NCBI GenBank assembly: GCA_013372975.1
Contig: JABXIS010000073.1
Location: 1-48,692, forward strand
Direction: 5' to 3'
Length of the DNA: 48,692 nucleotides
Source of the DNA: Alphaproteobacteria bacterium
Lineage (GTDB): Bacteria > Pseudomonadota > Alphaproteobacteria > Sphingomonadales > Kordiimonadaceae
Made by a program: the position numbers and the translations under genes. Positions 1 through 8,932 of the stretch are shown piece after piece. The first letter of the stretch is position 1. The number at the start of each line of letters is the position of its first letter. The notes below the pieces were generated by a model, which saw only the letters and a list, made by a program, of their open reading frames with translations, was not told the DNA's origin and ran no database searches.

Positions 1-91
1 CGAAGAAGAAGATCAGCATGATGAATACGATGTCGAGCATCGGTGTCATGTTGACTTCGGCTTCGTCGCCCCCTTTTGCAAATTTACGCAT
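1..91 (-). CDS. exbD: ExbD-type biopolymer transport protein (5' part, cut by window edge)
   Basis: Only the first 30 codons are present. They read MRKFAKGGDEAEVN followed by MTPMLDIVFIMLIFF, which is the hallmark ExbD/TolR N-terminus: a short basic cytoplasmic segment, then the single membrane helix with the conserved Asp (here D20) used in proton conduction. ExbD works with ExbB to convert proton-motive force into TonB movement. A GGAG ribosome-binding site lies upstream of the ATG. It is the fourth gene of the DUF3450-TtpC-ExbB-ExbD operon. By family precedent a tonB gene and a TPR gene would follow beyond the left edge, but this cannot be seen here. Confidence 0.9.
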   Translation of the reverse strand, partial: MRKFAKGGDEAEVNMTPMLDIVFIMLIFFF

Positions 92-114
92 TGGTAAAAA
101 CTCCGATTCTGGTC

Positions 115-642
115 TTAGTGATCCGTTGTCAGGCTATCTTCGAGCCGCTCGGATTCGCGTTTTGCACGGCGTTCGATATAAGTGCTCAGGAAAATCCCGG
201 AGAGTGCCGCAACCATGCCCGCCATTGTCGGGATGGTGGCTTTCGACACCCCTGCTGCCATGGCACGAGCGTTCGATGAACCCTGTGTCGCCATAACCTC
301 AAACACCTCAATCATACCCGTAACCGTACCCAACAGCCCGATAAGAGGGCAAAGGGCAACGAGCGTTTTGATCATGGCAACACCCTGGTTCAGGTTGTTG
401 TTGACCTCAGAGATCATGGCATCACGAATTTTGTGTGCATACCAGGACCGACGCTCGGCACGGGATTCCCATGCGTCTACAACGCGATTCTTTTGCTTTT
501 TGTACTCCAGCGCGAAGTACCAGATACGCTCGATGATAAGCACCCACATGATGAACGTGACCGCAAGGACCAGGAACAGGACGTTTCCGCCCCGCTCCAT
601 GAACGCTTGGATCGCGCCGAATGCTTCATTAAGCGCTAGCAT
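115..642 (-). CDS. exbB: ExbB/TolQ-family proton channel subunit
   Basis: A protein of about 175 aa of the MotA/TolQ/ExbB family. It has an N-terminal membrane helix (about residues 18-38) followed by a cytoplasmic loop. The paired C-terminal helices carry the conserved LIGLLGTVTGMI motif and, later, the segment TIPTMAGMVAALSGIF. Two ATGs are possible. The one at 642 is preferred because AAGGAG sits 7 nt before it, whereas that motif is almost adjacent to the ATG at 648. The start overlaps the end of ttpC by 14 nt, implying translational coupling. With ExbD it should form the inner-membrane motor that energises TonB. It is shorter than classical ExbB (about 240 aa), as is usual for the ExbB2 partner of TtpC. 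Confidence 0.9.
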   Translation of the reverse strand: MLALNEAFGAIQAFMERGGNVLFLVLAVTFIMWVLIIERIWYFALEYKKQKNRVVDAWESRAERRSWYAHKIRDAMISEVNNNLNQGVAMIKTLVALCPLIGLLGTVTGMIEVFEVMATQGSSNARAMAAGVSKATIPTMAGMVAALSGIFLSTYIERRAKRESERLEDSLTTDH

Positions 643-1990
643 TCGCATGCTCCTTCTCTGCGTGAACAGCGATGATACCAGCGGATTGCTCTTCCAGTAC
701 GTGGATCACGGACTTGGAAGCGCCGGCAACGAAGCTGTGCAGGAGCAGAGTAGGGATAGCAACAACCAGACCTTCAACCGTGGTCATAAGAGCCGCGGAG
801 ATACCAGCTGCCATCATGCTCGGGTCACCAGTACCGAAGAGCGTGATCGCCTGGAAGGTTTGGATCATACCGGTCACCGTACCGAGGAGACCGAAGAGCG
901 GTGCTACCGCCGAGATCAGCTTGATCAACGTCAGGAAGCGCTCAAGGGCAGGCGTTTCCTTCAGAATTGCTTCATCAAGCTTCAGCTCAAGAGTTTCAAC
1001 GTCAACAGACTTGTTGCTGTCGTAAACAGACAGAACACGACCGAGTGGGTTGTTTGTGTCAGCAACTTCGCTGCGGATCTGCTTGCGAACCTTGCCTTTA
1101 ACCAGCATCAGGTACAGCCACTGAACAACAGCCAGCAGTACGCCAACAGCACCCAGAGCCAGAGTCAGGTAACCAATGAAGCCACCTTGATCCAGATATT
1201 CAGGAATAGTTGGTTTTTCTACTTCCAGGTTCAGAATCTGACCACGGGATGGATCCAGTGCGATTTCAGAGATGCCGGAAGCGTTCTGGAACGGATCGAT
1301 CGTGCCAGTCAGGCGAGAACCTGGCTGACGCTGCAGTTCTTCCACTTCGCTGTTGGTTTTGAGGGTGTAGAATTTGCCATCACCAACGAGACCGAAATCA
1401 CCGATACGAGTGATGTCAGTTTGGTAAGTGTTGCCGTCTACGCCGCGAACGGTCAGCGGGAAAGTAACAACTTCACCGGAGCCGATCATTTCTTGAACCA
1501 TCTGAGTAGGCCAAGCGCGGATTTCATCAATTGTTGGCAGTTCTGCAGAGTCTGCAGCTTTGGCTACCAGCGTGTTGATTGGCTCCATGCGGCCTTGATT
1601 ATCGATCGTTACGTGCGAAGACGCGATAACCGCTTTGGCGTCGCCTGCAGCTTGCTGCAGAACACCGAAAAGCTCTTGAAGCTGGCCAAGACGCTCGCGC
1701 TGAACTTCCAGTTGGCGTGCAATTTCAGCTTCGTTGTTGCGACGTGTCTCTTCAAGACGAGCCGACTCGCGCTCAAGGCGCTGCTGAGTTTGGCGCTCTT
1801 GCTCAAGAAGTTGAGCTTGCTGCTCTTTACGGGCAACGAACTCTTGCTCACGCTTCCGGTGCTCTTCAGACTCGGATGCGCGGCCTTCTTTAACTTTGCT
1901 CAGAAGGCTGTTCAGGTCAGCAGTTTGGGCGTTCGCTACCGCGGAAAAGCCCATCATAAGAACTGCAGCAGAGGTCAGAATCTTTTTCAT
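629..1990 (-). CDS. ttpC: TtpC-like MotA/TolQ/ExbB-family protein with long periplasmic coiled coil
   Basis: A 453-aa protein with three parts. There is a cleavable-looking signal peptide (MKKILTSAAVLMMGFSAVANA). A long charged coiled coil follows (about residues 25-110, rich in Glu, Arg and Gln) with a periplasmic domain. The C-terminal ExbB-like module has its first helix near 270-295 and the motif PLFGLLGTVTGMIQTF near 370. This architecture and position match TtpC, the extra component described for Vibrio TonB2 systems, which is thought to link the ExbB-ExbD-TonB motor to the periplasm. AAGGGGAG precedes the ATG by 9 nt and lies inside the end of the upstream DUF3450 gene. The gene name is assigned by architecture and gene order. 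Confidence 0.85.
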   Translation of the reverse strand: MKKILTSAAVLMMGFSAVANAQTADLNSLLSKVKEGRASESEEHRKREQEFVARKEQQAQLLEQERQTQQRLERESARLEETRRNNEAEIARQLEVQRERLGQLQELFGVLQQAAGDAKAVIASSHVTIDNQGRMEPINTLVAKAADSAELPTIDEIRAWPTQMVQEMIGSGEVVTFPLTVRGVDGNTYQTDITRIGDFGLVGDGKFYTLKTNSEVEELQRQPGSRLTGTIDPFQNASGISEIALDPSRGQILNLEVEKPTIPEYLDQGGFIGYLTLALGAVGVLLAVVQWLYLMLVKGKVRKQIRSEVADTNNPLGRVLSVYDSNKSVDVETLELKLDEAILKETPALERFLTLIKLISAVAPLFGLLGTVTGMIQTFQAITLFGTGDPSMMAAGISAALMTTVEGLVVAIPTLLLHSFVAGASKSVIHVLEEQSAGIIAVHAEKEHANASA

Positions 1991-1995
1991 TGTTA

Positions 1996-2778
1996 TTATC
2001 TCCCCTTCTGAACCGGCGCTTTGACAGGAAGCGTCAGAACGTCGAATGGCATCTGGCTGCGAGCCATACGAATCAGCTGCTTAACAGGTGTGCCGTACGC
2101 TTCGTCCAGTTTAACCCAGGAGCGGCTGCTCTGGTCCCAGGTAGCAGTCTCTTTGCCGTCTTTGGTCTGGTAGTAGAATGCTACACGGCCAACACGAACA
2201 AAGTTTACGCTACGACCATCTTCGAGACTCGCTTCATAAGCGTTGATCGAACGACCGTACTGAACCTCAGCCTTGTAGGCTTCGAGGATCACACGGAAAC
2301 GCTCTGGGTCGCTTACGTTTGGATCGTCGATAACGTCACGCAGACTTTCAACACGCTCACGGCGCTCGTCAATCTGGAACGGGATGTCGAGTTCGACAAA
2401 ATCATTCAGGTCCTTGACCATGTCTTCCATCAGCGGAACGACCTGACGTTTAATTTCGTCAATCTGCCCGATGGAGCGTTTGATTTTCTCGATTTCTTCT
2501 TCCTGCTTCGTGATTACACGACGCTGCTGAGCATTATAGGCACGCAGACCAGCGTTGGTCTTCAGTACCGTTTTAAAGTCAGTGTAAAGTTTGGAAGTAG
2601 CGTCGGCCGTTTTATCAATACGTGCCTGGGACGCTTGTGCGATTTGATTGGCCTGGTTTACCTCTTCAACAATCGACTTCAGACGTGCGTCTTGTGCGTT
2701 AGCACCAGCAGCACCCAGAAGGATCGAGGTAACCGCAGCCGTCGAGACAGCTATACGTTTCACTTTAGCCTTATCCAT
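1996..2778 (-). CDS. DUF3450 family periplasmic protein, TonB-system associated
   Basis: A 260-aa protein with an N-terminal signal peptide ending near GANA (residue 28). A long predicted coiled coil follows (about residues 30-125, rich in Gln, Lys and Glu), then a globular C-terminal half containing VGRVAFYYQTKDG. This is the layout of DUF3450, a family that nearly always precedes ttpC-exbB-exbD-tonB in TonB2-type operons. Its role is unknown; a periplasmic scaffold for the TonB complex is a reasonable guess. It is the first gene of the operon, and its stop lies only 5 nt before the ttpC start. The ribosome-binding site (GGGCAG) is weak, so the start is less certain than the family assignment. 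Confidence 0.85.
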   Translation of the reverse strand: MDKAKVKRIAVSTAAVTSILLGAAGANAQDARLKSIVEEVNQANQIAQASQARIDKTADATSKLYTDFKTVLKTNAGLRAYNAQQRRVITKQEEEIEKIKRSIGQIDEIKRQVVPLMEDMVKDLNDFVELDIPFQIDERRERVESLRDVIDDPNVSDPERFRVILEAYKAEVQYGRSINAYEASLEDGRSVNFVRVGRVAFYYQTKDGKETATWDQSSRSWVKLDEAYGTPVKQLIRMARSQMPFDVLTLPVKAPVQKGR

Positions 2779-3402
2779 TTTCTGCCCACATGGGTTTTAA
2801 CAAAGCCACAAAAGTTCTTCGTATCCGAAGATCAATGCGGCGGATTAAACCTTGCAAAGATAAGATGCCCGAAGGCCCCTAACCTTTACCCTTTAAAATT
2901 GGGAGCAAGCCGACAACCGAGCACAGATCCGAGCTGACGCCCGGCGTACCGAATTGTCGTTTCAAAAGGCTTTCCCGTACCTCTCCCAATTGTGCCGACC
3001 ACCACACGGATTAACACCGTTTTATCTCGTTATATCTCGCCGTCATTATTCCGACCTCGGGGAGGCTGGAGGACGATCTGTTATGTTTGTATCCCGTCGA
3101 CTAACTGCACGGGCAATTAATCTCTGGGTTGAGACGGGCGGTCCGGCTCGGAGCCTATCATCCAAGAATCTTCTGCGATTCCAAGCAAAAATTTCACTTT
3201 TCGTATCAGAAAGGCCCGATGTGTATAATTTTACTGCGTAATAGTCGTCCAATCCCTCCGTAATCTTATTATGTAATAATGTAACTTTTTCGTCGGAAAG
3301 TCAAATGATTAGAGGCATGTCGCCGATTGATCTGTCAGAATGACGTGAAGAAACCGCGTGCGCGGTACCTCGGAAAAGGATTGCGAACAAAGGTTTAGAT
3401 TG
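2779..3402. other. Intergenic region upstream of the TonB-type operon
   Basis: About 620 bases without a convincing gene. Short ORFs here (2954-3241 plus, 3046-3252 minus) overlap each other and have unnatural composition. The part near 3190-3300 is AT-rich and contains a small palindrome TTATTA-TG-TAATAA at 3266-3279. The promoter of the minus-strand operon should lie in the first part. I cannot identify a Fur box with confidence. Confidence 0.4.
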
Positions 3403-3609
3403 TCAGGCGCGACCGGGCCGTTTCTGCTGAATTTCGAGCAAGGCAGCCACAACTCCATGCCACTGATTCTCGGTAGAAACCTGAATGGCATGCTCTAACC
3501 CCATGTGACTCGACAAACGATTGGCGAGTGCACGGCTGTCGTCAGAAATGTTACTGCCTTCAAAATCGCGTGTCGTGCTTGCAGGCGATGTTTGGGAAGG
3601 TGAACGCAT
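3403..3609 (-). CDS. Small hypothetical protein (68 aa)
   Basis: I do not recognise the family. The ATG at 3609 is chosen because AAGGG lies 7 nt upstream; an upstream in-frame extension to 3666 has no such signal. The first 30 residues are Ser/Thr-rich and look disordered. The C-terminal part (SRALANRLSSHMGLEHAIQV, then NQWHGVVAALLEIQ) reads like two amphipathic helices. It stands alone between the TonB-type operon and pabB-pabC, on the same strand as both. It lacks a signal peptide or membrane helix, so it is probably cytoplasmic. Confidence 0.5.
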   Translation of the reverse strand: MRSPSQTSPASTTRDFEGSNISDDSRALANRLSSHMGLEHAIQVSTENQWHGVVAALLEIQQKRPGRA

Positions 3610-3794
3610 ACTAAAACCCTTAACTAATCTACTATCCTCTCGGTGCCCAACCAGGCACAACTTCAAGAGTAAGGGACAGTTCTAAAAAACGGGTTAACAG
3701 AAAGGCAGTATTGTTCCGGTTGGTTTTCTTCCGAAATGCTGACTTGGGCCGATTCGCCCTCAAGCCGATTGGATTACCATCCAAAAAGTGCGAA

Positions 3795-5636
3795 TCAATC
3801 CAGATCCAGCCTTGCCTTGCGCAAGCCCCGTAAACTGTTTCCGATATACAGTTCGTCAGCAGCCAGCAGGTCAGAACGGGTCAGTATTTTTTCGGTGATC
3901 GCCGGTGAATGGGTTTTCAACAAATGTGTGCGCAGAACGCCGGGCAACAGGCCACATTCCAAGGCTGGGGTGAACCACTTACCGTCCTTGACCAGGAAGA
4001 CATTGCTGATAGCGCCTTCCGTAAGCTCGCCCCGATCATTGAAAAACAATATGTCATCAAATCCGGCTTTTTGTCCCTTCGCGAAAGCACCATCATAGCG
4101 CTGCCGATTGGTGGTTTTATGGCGCAGGAAAACATTGTCTCGCGGCAATACGTCGTTTGCGATGCAGACGCGGACTGTCGTTTCCGACGCGGCAGGCAGG
4201 GCGGTGCTTGAGATAGTGATTGCACCAGACTGTGCAAGCAAAAGCCGAACTCGTCGAATTTCTGAAGTGTCAAAAGCGGAGGCATGTTCGTCCAGCATGG
4301 CGAGGATCTCGGCTTCATTATAGCTGAAATCGAAATAGGCGGCGCTTTCCGCCAACCTGGCCAAATGCAGGTCCAGCATGTGATAGCGTTTGTCGCTATC
4401 CAGCTTCAGGGTCTCGATCAGGGAAAATACGTCATGTCTGGATTTGGCGAACCGGGCTTTCAGCAAACATTCTTCATATTCGCCTGTCGCGTCGCTATCG
4501 GCAACCACGCCACTTCCAACACTGAGGCGGCCATTGCCCGTACCGTCCAGTACCAGGGTTCGGATTGGAACATTGAGGGACCAGTCGGCCTTCCCTTGCG
4601 CGCCTCTGCTGAAATGTCCGATGGCGCCGCAATAGACGCCGCGCGGAGCCTGTTCCAGTTCCTGAATAACTTCCATCGCCCGCACTTTAGGTGCCCCTGT
4701 TACCGATCCACAGGGGAACAAGGCTTTCAAAAGGCGGGATGGCGAAAGGTCTTGCGGAGCTTGTGCTGAAACCGTTGAGGTCATTTGCAGGAGCGTCGGG
4801 TATGACTCCACTTCATACAAGTAAGGAACAGACACACTTCCGGGGGACGCGATCCGGCTAAGGTCATTGCGAATCAGATCCACGATCATCAGGTTTTCGG
4901 CACGTGATTTTTCATCTGTTTGCAGTGCCGATGCTGCCGCTTTGTCGTCTTGTGCTGTCAGACCGCGGGGGGCGGTCCCTTTCATGGGTTTGCCCATTAG
5001 CTGGTCACCTTCGCGCCTGACAAAAAGCTCAGGAGAGAGGGAAAGCACCTTGAAGCCTTCTGCTGTGCCCGTATCGATATATGCTCCATAGGGAACGGGT
5101 TGGCTTGCACGCAGCTCTTCATACAAGGCCAGCGAATCGCCTTTCAATGTACAAGGGATCGGGAAAGTGTGGTTGATCTGGTATACGTCGCCCGCTTGAA
5201 TATATCGGTGGATTTGCTCCAGCGCAGCCAGATAGTCATCTTTACTGACGGCAGATTGGCCAATGGTTAGGCCTGAATAATGAAAATTGCCGTGCTGTGC
5301 TTGTTGGAAGGCGTCGACCAAGGCTTGAGACTGGATCGCCTCACGGTGCCGGGTCGCGATCATCCAGATAAGGGGTTCTTCCGGCAGTTCAGTTATCAGC
5401 GGTGCCAGCCTTGGTTCGAAATAGGCAGCGCATTCATAGGCTATCCAGCCAGCCACGTGCAATCCGTCAGCAACCGCCTGATCCATCTGTTCAAGCGCCG
5501 GCTGCACATCTTCCAGCTTATGGGCGGATATTATTGCCTCAGGTGAATGGAACAAGAGCGAACGGCCCGCGCGGTGAGGCGGGCGGCTGTCGTCAAGAAG
5601 CACGAGAGGCGCATTTCTGAGATCAATCGCTGGCAT
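3795..5636 (-). CDS. pabB: PabB-PabC fusion: aminodeoxychorismate synthase component I / aminodeoxychorismate lyase
   Basis: A 613-aa bifunctional enzyme of p-aminobenzoate (folate) synthesis. Residues 1-400 are the chorismate-binding synthase. It shows the MKGTAPRG motif with K219, DEKSRAENLMIVDLIRNDL near 241-259 and GSVTGAPKVRAMEVI near 310-324. Residues from about 405 are a class IV PLP aminotransferase fold: RYHMLDLHLARL, then HKTTNRQRYD with likely PLP lysine K507, then ELTEGAISNVFL. The first half would add ammonia to chorismate using a glutaminase partner, and the second half would release pyruvate to give p-aminobenzoate. The PabA glutaminase subunit is not in this window. The gene is divergent from the ThDP enzyme at 5793. 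Confidence 0.93.
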   Translation of the reverse strand: MPAIDLRNAPLVLLDDSRPPHRAGRSLLFHSPEAIISAHKLEDVQPALEQMDQAVADGLHVAGWIAYECAAYFEPRLAPLITELPEEPLIWMIATRHREAIQSQALVDAFQQAQHGNFHYSGLTIGQSAVSKDDYLAALEQIHRYIQAGDVYQINHTFPIPCTLKGDSLALYEELRASQPVPYGAYIDTGTAEGFKVLSLSPELFVRREGDQLMGKPMKGTAPRGLTAQDDKAAASALQTDEKSRAENLMIVDLIRNDLSRIASPGSVSVPYLYEVESYPTLLQMTSTVSAQAPQDLSPSRLLKALFPCGSVTGAPKVRAMEVIQELEQAPRGVYCGAIGHFSRGAQGKADWSLNVPIRTLVLDGTGNGRLSVGSGVVADSDATGEYEECLLKARFAKSRHDVFSLIETLKLDSDKRYHMLDLHLARLAESAAYFDFSYNEAEILAMLDEHASAFDTSEIRRVRLLLAQSGAITISSTALPAASETTVRVCIANDVLPRDNVFLRHKTTNRQRYDGAFAKGQKAGFDDILFFNDRGELTEGAISNVFLVKDGKWFTPALECGLLPGVLRTHLLKTHSPAITEKILTRSDLLAADELYIGNSLRGLRKARLDLD

Positions 5637-5792
5637 GCTTTTCTTCTGGGCGCTGGCCCGGTTTCCATTCTTTAGTTACTATTGAAACTGTTGGGGCAAA
5701 CACGTAAAACCATGCCCACAAATCCGGGTCCTTATGTGACAGACAGTCAGGCGCGTCAACAAAGACCGCCCAAGTGTGAAAGAGACGCCTCC

Positions 5793-8165
5793 ATGCCCCA
5801 AGCAAAATCGGCAAACGAAAAGAAAGCTTCCGATATGACACCTGCTGTTCATGCTGAGGAGCTGGAAGCCATCACCGATCTGTATGACAGGGTTCAGTGG
5901 TTGTCCTCATGGACGATCCACCATGCCAACAATATTCGCGAGAATCGCGACGGTCTGAAGGTAGGTGGGCATCAGGCATCATCGGCATCTCTGGCAGCGA
6001 TCATGTGTGCCCTGTATTTTGGGGTATTGAGGCCAGAAGATCGGGTGGCAGTAAAACCCCATGCCAGCCCGGTTTTCCACGCCATTCAATACCTGTTTGG
6101 CAAACAAACCCGTGAACAACTTGAAAATTTCCGGGCGCTCGGCGGTGCCCAAAGTTATCCAAGCCGAACCAAAGACAAGGATGACGTGGATTTTTCAACA
6201 GGATCTGTGGGGCTTGGCGTTGCTGTTACGGCTTTTGCCTCCTTGGTGCAGGATCATCTGATCGATCGCGGGCTGCTGGATAGTCAGAAGGCTGGGCGCA
6301 TGATCGCCCTGATGGGTGATGCCGAGCTGGATGAAGGCAATATCTATGAAGCGCTGATCGAAGGCTATAAACACAATCTTCGGAACTGCTGGTGGGTGAT
6401 TGACTATAATCGCCAAAGCCTCGATTCGATCACGTCGGACCGCATGTTCACCCGTTTCACTGATATTTTCGAAACCACGGGCTGGAAAGTCATCAACATC
6501 AAATACGGCAAGAAGCAGCAGGCCGCTTTCAGCAAGCCCGGTGGCATTGCCCTCAGGGATTGGATCGATGCCTGCCCTAATACGCTTTATAGCGCCCTAA
6601 CCTACAAGGGGGGAGCCGCGTGGCGGGAGCGGCTTTTGGCAGATATAGGTGACAAACGTGGCGTGAAGAAGTTGCTGGAAGGCTATTCGGATGCGGACCT
6701 TCAAGCATTGATGACCAATCTGGGTGGCCATGACATCGAATTACTTTTGGAAACCTTCCGGTCGATCGACAGTGATCAGCCGCACTGTTTCATTTGTTAT
6801 ACCGTGAAGGGATACGGGCTACCGTTCCAGGGGCACAAGGATAACCATTCCGGTCTCATGAACCCAAGCCAGATGGCAGAACTGCAAACACAGATGCAGG
6901 TGCCTGCCGGGCGGGAGTGGGAACCTTTCGCCGGCAAGGAAACGAAAGCCAATTATCTGGAAAAATTTCTTAAAGACGTGCCTTTCAATGCACCGGTGGT
7001 GCGGCGCCATGATGCGCCCATTGTGCCCCTGGAAGGCACGCTTGAAACTGGCGCAGGCAAGCAGTCTACGCAGGTTGCTTTTGGTAAAATCATGAATGCC
7101 CTTGGCAAAGGCGATAGCAAACTTGCGGATAGAATAATCACGACGAGCCCGGATGTGACGGTTTCCACCAACCTGGGCGGATGGGTGAACCAGCGCGGTA
7201 TCTATAGCCGCGACCTGATGGAAGATGTGTTCAAGGCCGAAAAGGTATTGAGCCCGCAAATCTGGCGTGGCCATGGCAAAGGCCAGCATATGGAACTGGG
7301 CATTGCCGAGAATAACCTGTTTCTTGCTCTTGCTGCTATGGGGCTGTCAGGCAGCCTGTTTGGCGAACGATTGATCCCTGTGGGCACGCTTTATGACCCC
7401 TTCATCAACCGCGGGCTCGATGCCCTCAACTATGCGTGTTATCAGGACGCCCGCTTCCTGCTGGTGGCAACCCCAAGCGGCCTGACACTGGCACCTGAAG
7501 GGGGCGCGCACCAATCAATTCATACACCGGTGATTGGTATGGCCCAGGACAAGCTTGTCTATTTCGAACCTGCCTATACCGATGAACTGGCAGCCATCAT
7601 GACATGGGCTTTTGATTTCATGCAAAAACCGGATGGTTCGTCCGTATATCTGCGGCTGTCCACCCGCGCCCTTGAGCAGCCTGAACGCACCAATGATGAT
7701 TGGCAGGCTGACATGCTCATGGGCGCCTATTGGGAGCGGGAACCAGACGAAGGCGCGGAGTTGGCCATTGTCTACACAGGTGCTGTAGCCCCGGAGGCCA
7801 AGGACGCGATTGACCAATTGCTGGAGGATGTACCGGGCGCAGGGCTGATGGCGGTGCCATCACCTGATCTGCTGCATAAGGATTGGTCGATGTGCGTTCG
7901 AGCGCTTGGCCGCGATGGTATCCGGCAGCAGAGCCATGTGGATTCCCTGCTTTCCAGGCTGTCCCCTGATGCTGGCCTGGTAACAGTGATTGACGGTGCG
8001 CCCACAACGCTAAGCTGGATTGGTGGTGTGCAAGGGCACCGCACAATGCCGCTTGGAGTGGATCGTTTCGGCCAATCTGGCGACATAGATGATCTGTATT
8101 CGGAATACCGCATCGGGGTGGATGCTATTCTGGACGCTTGCGCAAGCGTTTTTACGCGGACTTGA
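5793..8165 (+). CDS. ThDP-dependent transketolase / AceE-like pyruvate dehydrogenase E1 homologue
   Basis: A 790-aa protein from the ATG at 5793, the second of several in-frame starts. It is preferred because the upstream extension is low-complexity and the resulting length fits the family. The N-terminal region resembles homodimeric E1 (AceE): GGHQASSASLA, then HASPVFHAIQYLFG, then a ThDP-binding GDAELDEGN motif, then VIDYNRQSLD. The pyrimidine-binding half has AENNLFLALAAMGLSG. AceE-related proteins of this length are often annotated simply as transketolase. No E2 or E3 component lies beside it, so whether it decarboxylates a 2-oxo acid or transfers ketol units is open. A weak hairpin (8192-8208) follows the stop. 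Confidence 0.85.
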   Translation: MPQAKSANEKKASDMTPAVHAEELEAITDLYDRVQWLSSWTIHHANNIRENRDGLKVGGHQASSASLAAIMCALYFGVLRPEDRVAVKPHASPVFHAIQYLFGKQTREQLENFRALGGAQSYPSRTKDKDDVDFSTGSVGLGVAVTAFASLVQDHLIDRGLLDSQKAGRMIALMGDAELDEGNIYEALIEGYKHNLRNCWWVIDYNRQSLDSITSDRMFTRFTDIFETTGWKVINIKYGKKQQAAFSKPGGIALRDWIDACPNTLYSALTYKGGAAWRERLLADIGDKRGVKKLLEGYSDADLQALMTNLGGHDIELLLETFRSIDSDQPHCFICYTVKGYGLPFQGHKDNHSGLMNPSQMAELQTQMQVPAGREWEPFAGKETKANYLEKFLKDVPFNAPVVRRHDAPIVPLEGTLETGAGKQSTQVAFGKIMNALGKGDSKLADRIITTSPDVTVSTNLGGWVNQRGIYSRDLMEDVFKAEKVLSPQIWRGHGKGQHMELGIAENNLFLALAAMGLSGSLFGERLIPVGTLYDPFINRGLDALNYACYQDARFLLVATPSGLTLAPEGGAHQSIHTPVIGMAQDKLVYFEPAYTDELAAIMTWAFDFMQKPDGSSVYLRLSTRALEQPERTNDDWQADMLMGAYWEREPDEGAELAIVYTGAVAPEAKDAIDQLLEDVPGAGLMAVPSPDLLHKDWSMCVRALGRDGIRQQSHVDSLLSRLSPDAGLVTVIDGAPTTLSWIGGVQGHRTMPLGVDRFGQSGDIDDLYSEYRIGVDAILDACASVFTRT

Positions 8166-8247
8166 TTGGTACTGCTGAATTGGTGAAATCGGCCCTTTAG
8201 ATGAGGGCTGGTTTGTGATCTTCTTTGTTCAAGCAGAGGAGCACGCC

Positions 8248-8892
8248 ATGCCCGGTTTTGAAAGTTTGATTCCCTTCTTTATCGCTACGGCCATTTTCGC
8301 CTTCGTGCCCGGACCAGCGATCCTGTATACGGCTGCGCAAACGGTGGCCCGAGGCCGCCGTGCGGGTTTCATGGCCGCACTGGGGATTCATATTGGGTGT
8401 TATGCCCATGTGATCGGGGCGGCACTTGGCCTGTCTGCAATTTTCACGCACGTGCCAGCGGCCTATATGGCGGTGAAGCTGGTGGGTGCAGCCTATCTGA
8501 TTTGGCTGGGCTATAAAATGATCCGGCAAAAACTGTCGGCGGACGACTTTGCGCACGACACTGACACGCTGATGTCGGGCAAATCGACGCGTCGTGCCTT
8601 CATTGAGAGCATGACAGTGGAGATACTGAACCCCAAGGTGGCCATATTTTTTGTCGCCTTCCTGCCGCAATTTGTCGATGCGGGTGCGGCTCTACCTGTT
8701 TGGGCTCAGTTCATGCTTTTGGGTGCGTTTGTGAATGTTTGTTTTTCCAGTGCAGATGTCATTACCATCCTGATTGCAGACAGGGTGGCAAAAGGTGCCA
8801 AAAATTTGGGCCGCACGATGGACCTGCCGAACAAATTGGCCGGCCTGACATTGATTGGCCTTGGCACAAGATTGGCGGTTGCGGATGAATAG
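8248..8892 (+). CDS. LysE/RhtB-family amino acid exporter
   Basis: A 214-aa integral membrane protein. The LysE/RhtB signature is clear at the start (FVPGPAILYTAAQTVARGRRAGFMAALG) and at LVGAAYLIWLGYKMIRQ. ILNPKVAIFFVAFLPQFV follows near residues 130-145. About six hydrophobic segments are visible. Proteins of this family export amino acids or related small molecules with the proton gradient; the substrate cannot be told from sequence. The ATG at 8248 has a strong AGAGGAG ribosome-binding site 7 nt upstream, so upstream starts are rejected. It is convergent with the MAPEG gene. Confidence 0.9.
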   Translation: MPGFESLIPFFIATAIFAFVPGPAILYTAAQTVARGRRAGFMAALGIHIGCYAHVIGAALGLSAIFTHVPAAYMAVKLVGAAYLIWLGYKMIRQKLSADDFAHDTDTLMSGKSTRRAFIESMTVEILNPKVAIFFVAFLPQFVDAGAALPVWAQFMLLGAFVNVCFSSADVITILIADRVAKGAKNLGRTMDLPNKLAGLTLIGLGTRLAVADE

Positions 8893-8894
8893 AA

Positions 8895-8922
8895 ATCAGG
8901 GGCATAGATTACCGCCCCTGAT
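8895..8922. terminator. Hairpin between convergent genes
   Basis: A perfect 9-bp inverted repeat ATCAGGGGC / GCCCCTGAT with a 10-nt loop lies directly after the LysE stop and before the end of the convergent MAPEG gene. It lacks a clear T tract, so it is a possible bidirectional terminator or 3'-end stabilising hairpin. Confidence 0.5.
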
Positions 8923-8932
8923 CGCTCATCGC

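Noticed and set aside
182-2011. Open 609-codon frame on the plus strand
   Set aside because: It lies opposite the well-supported ExbB and TtpC genes, and its translation has no recognisable domain; it is a codon-bias shadow.
2954-3252. Short overlapping open frames in the gap before the TonB-type operon
   Set aside because: They overlap in opposite directions, lack ribosome-binding sites and show unnatural composition.
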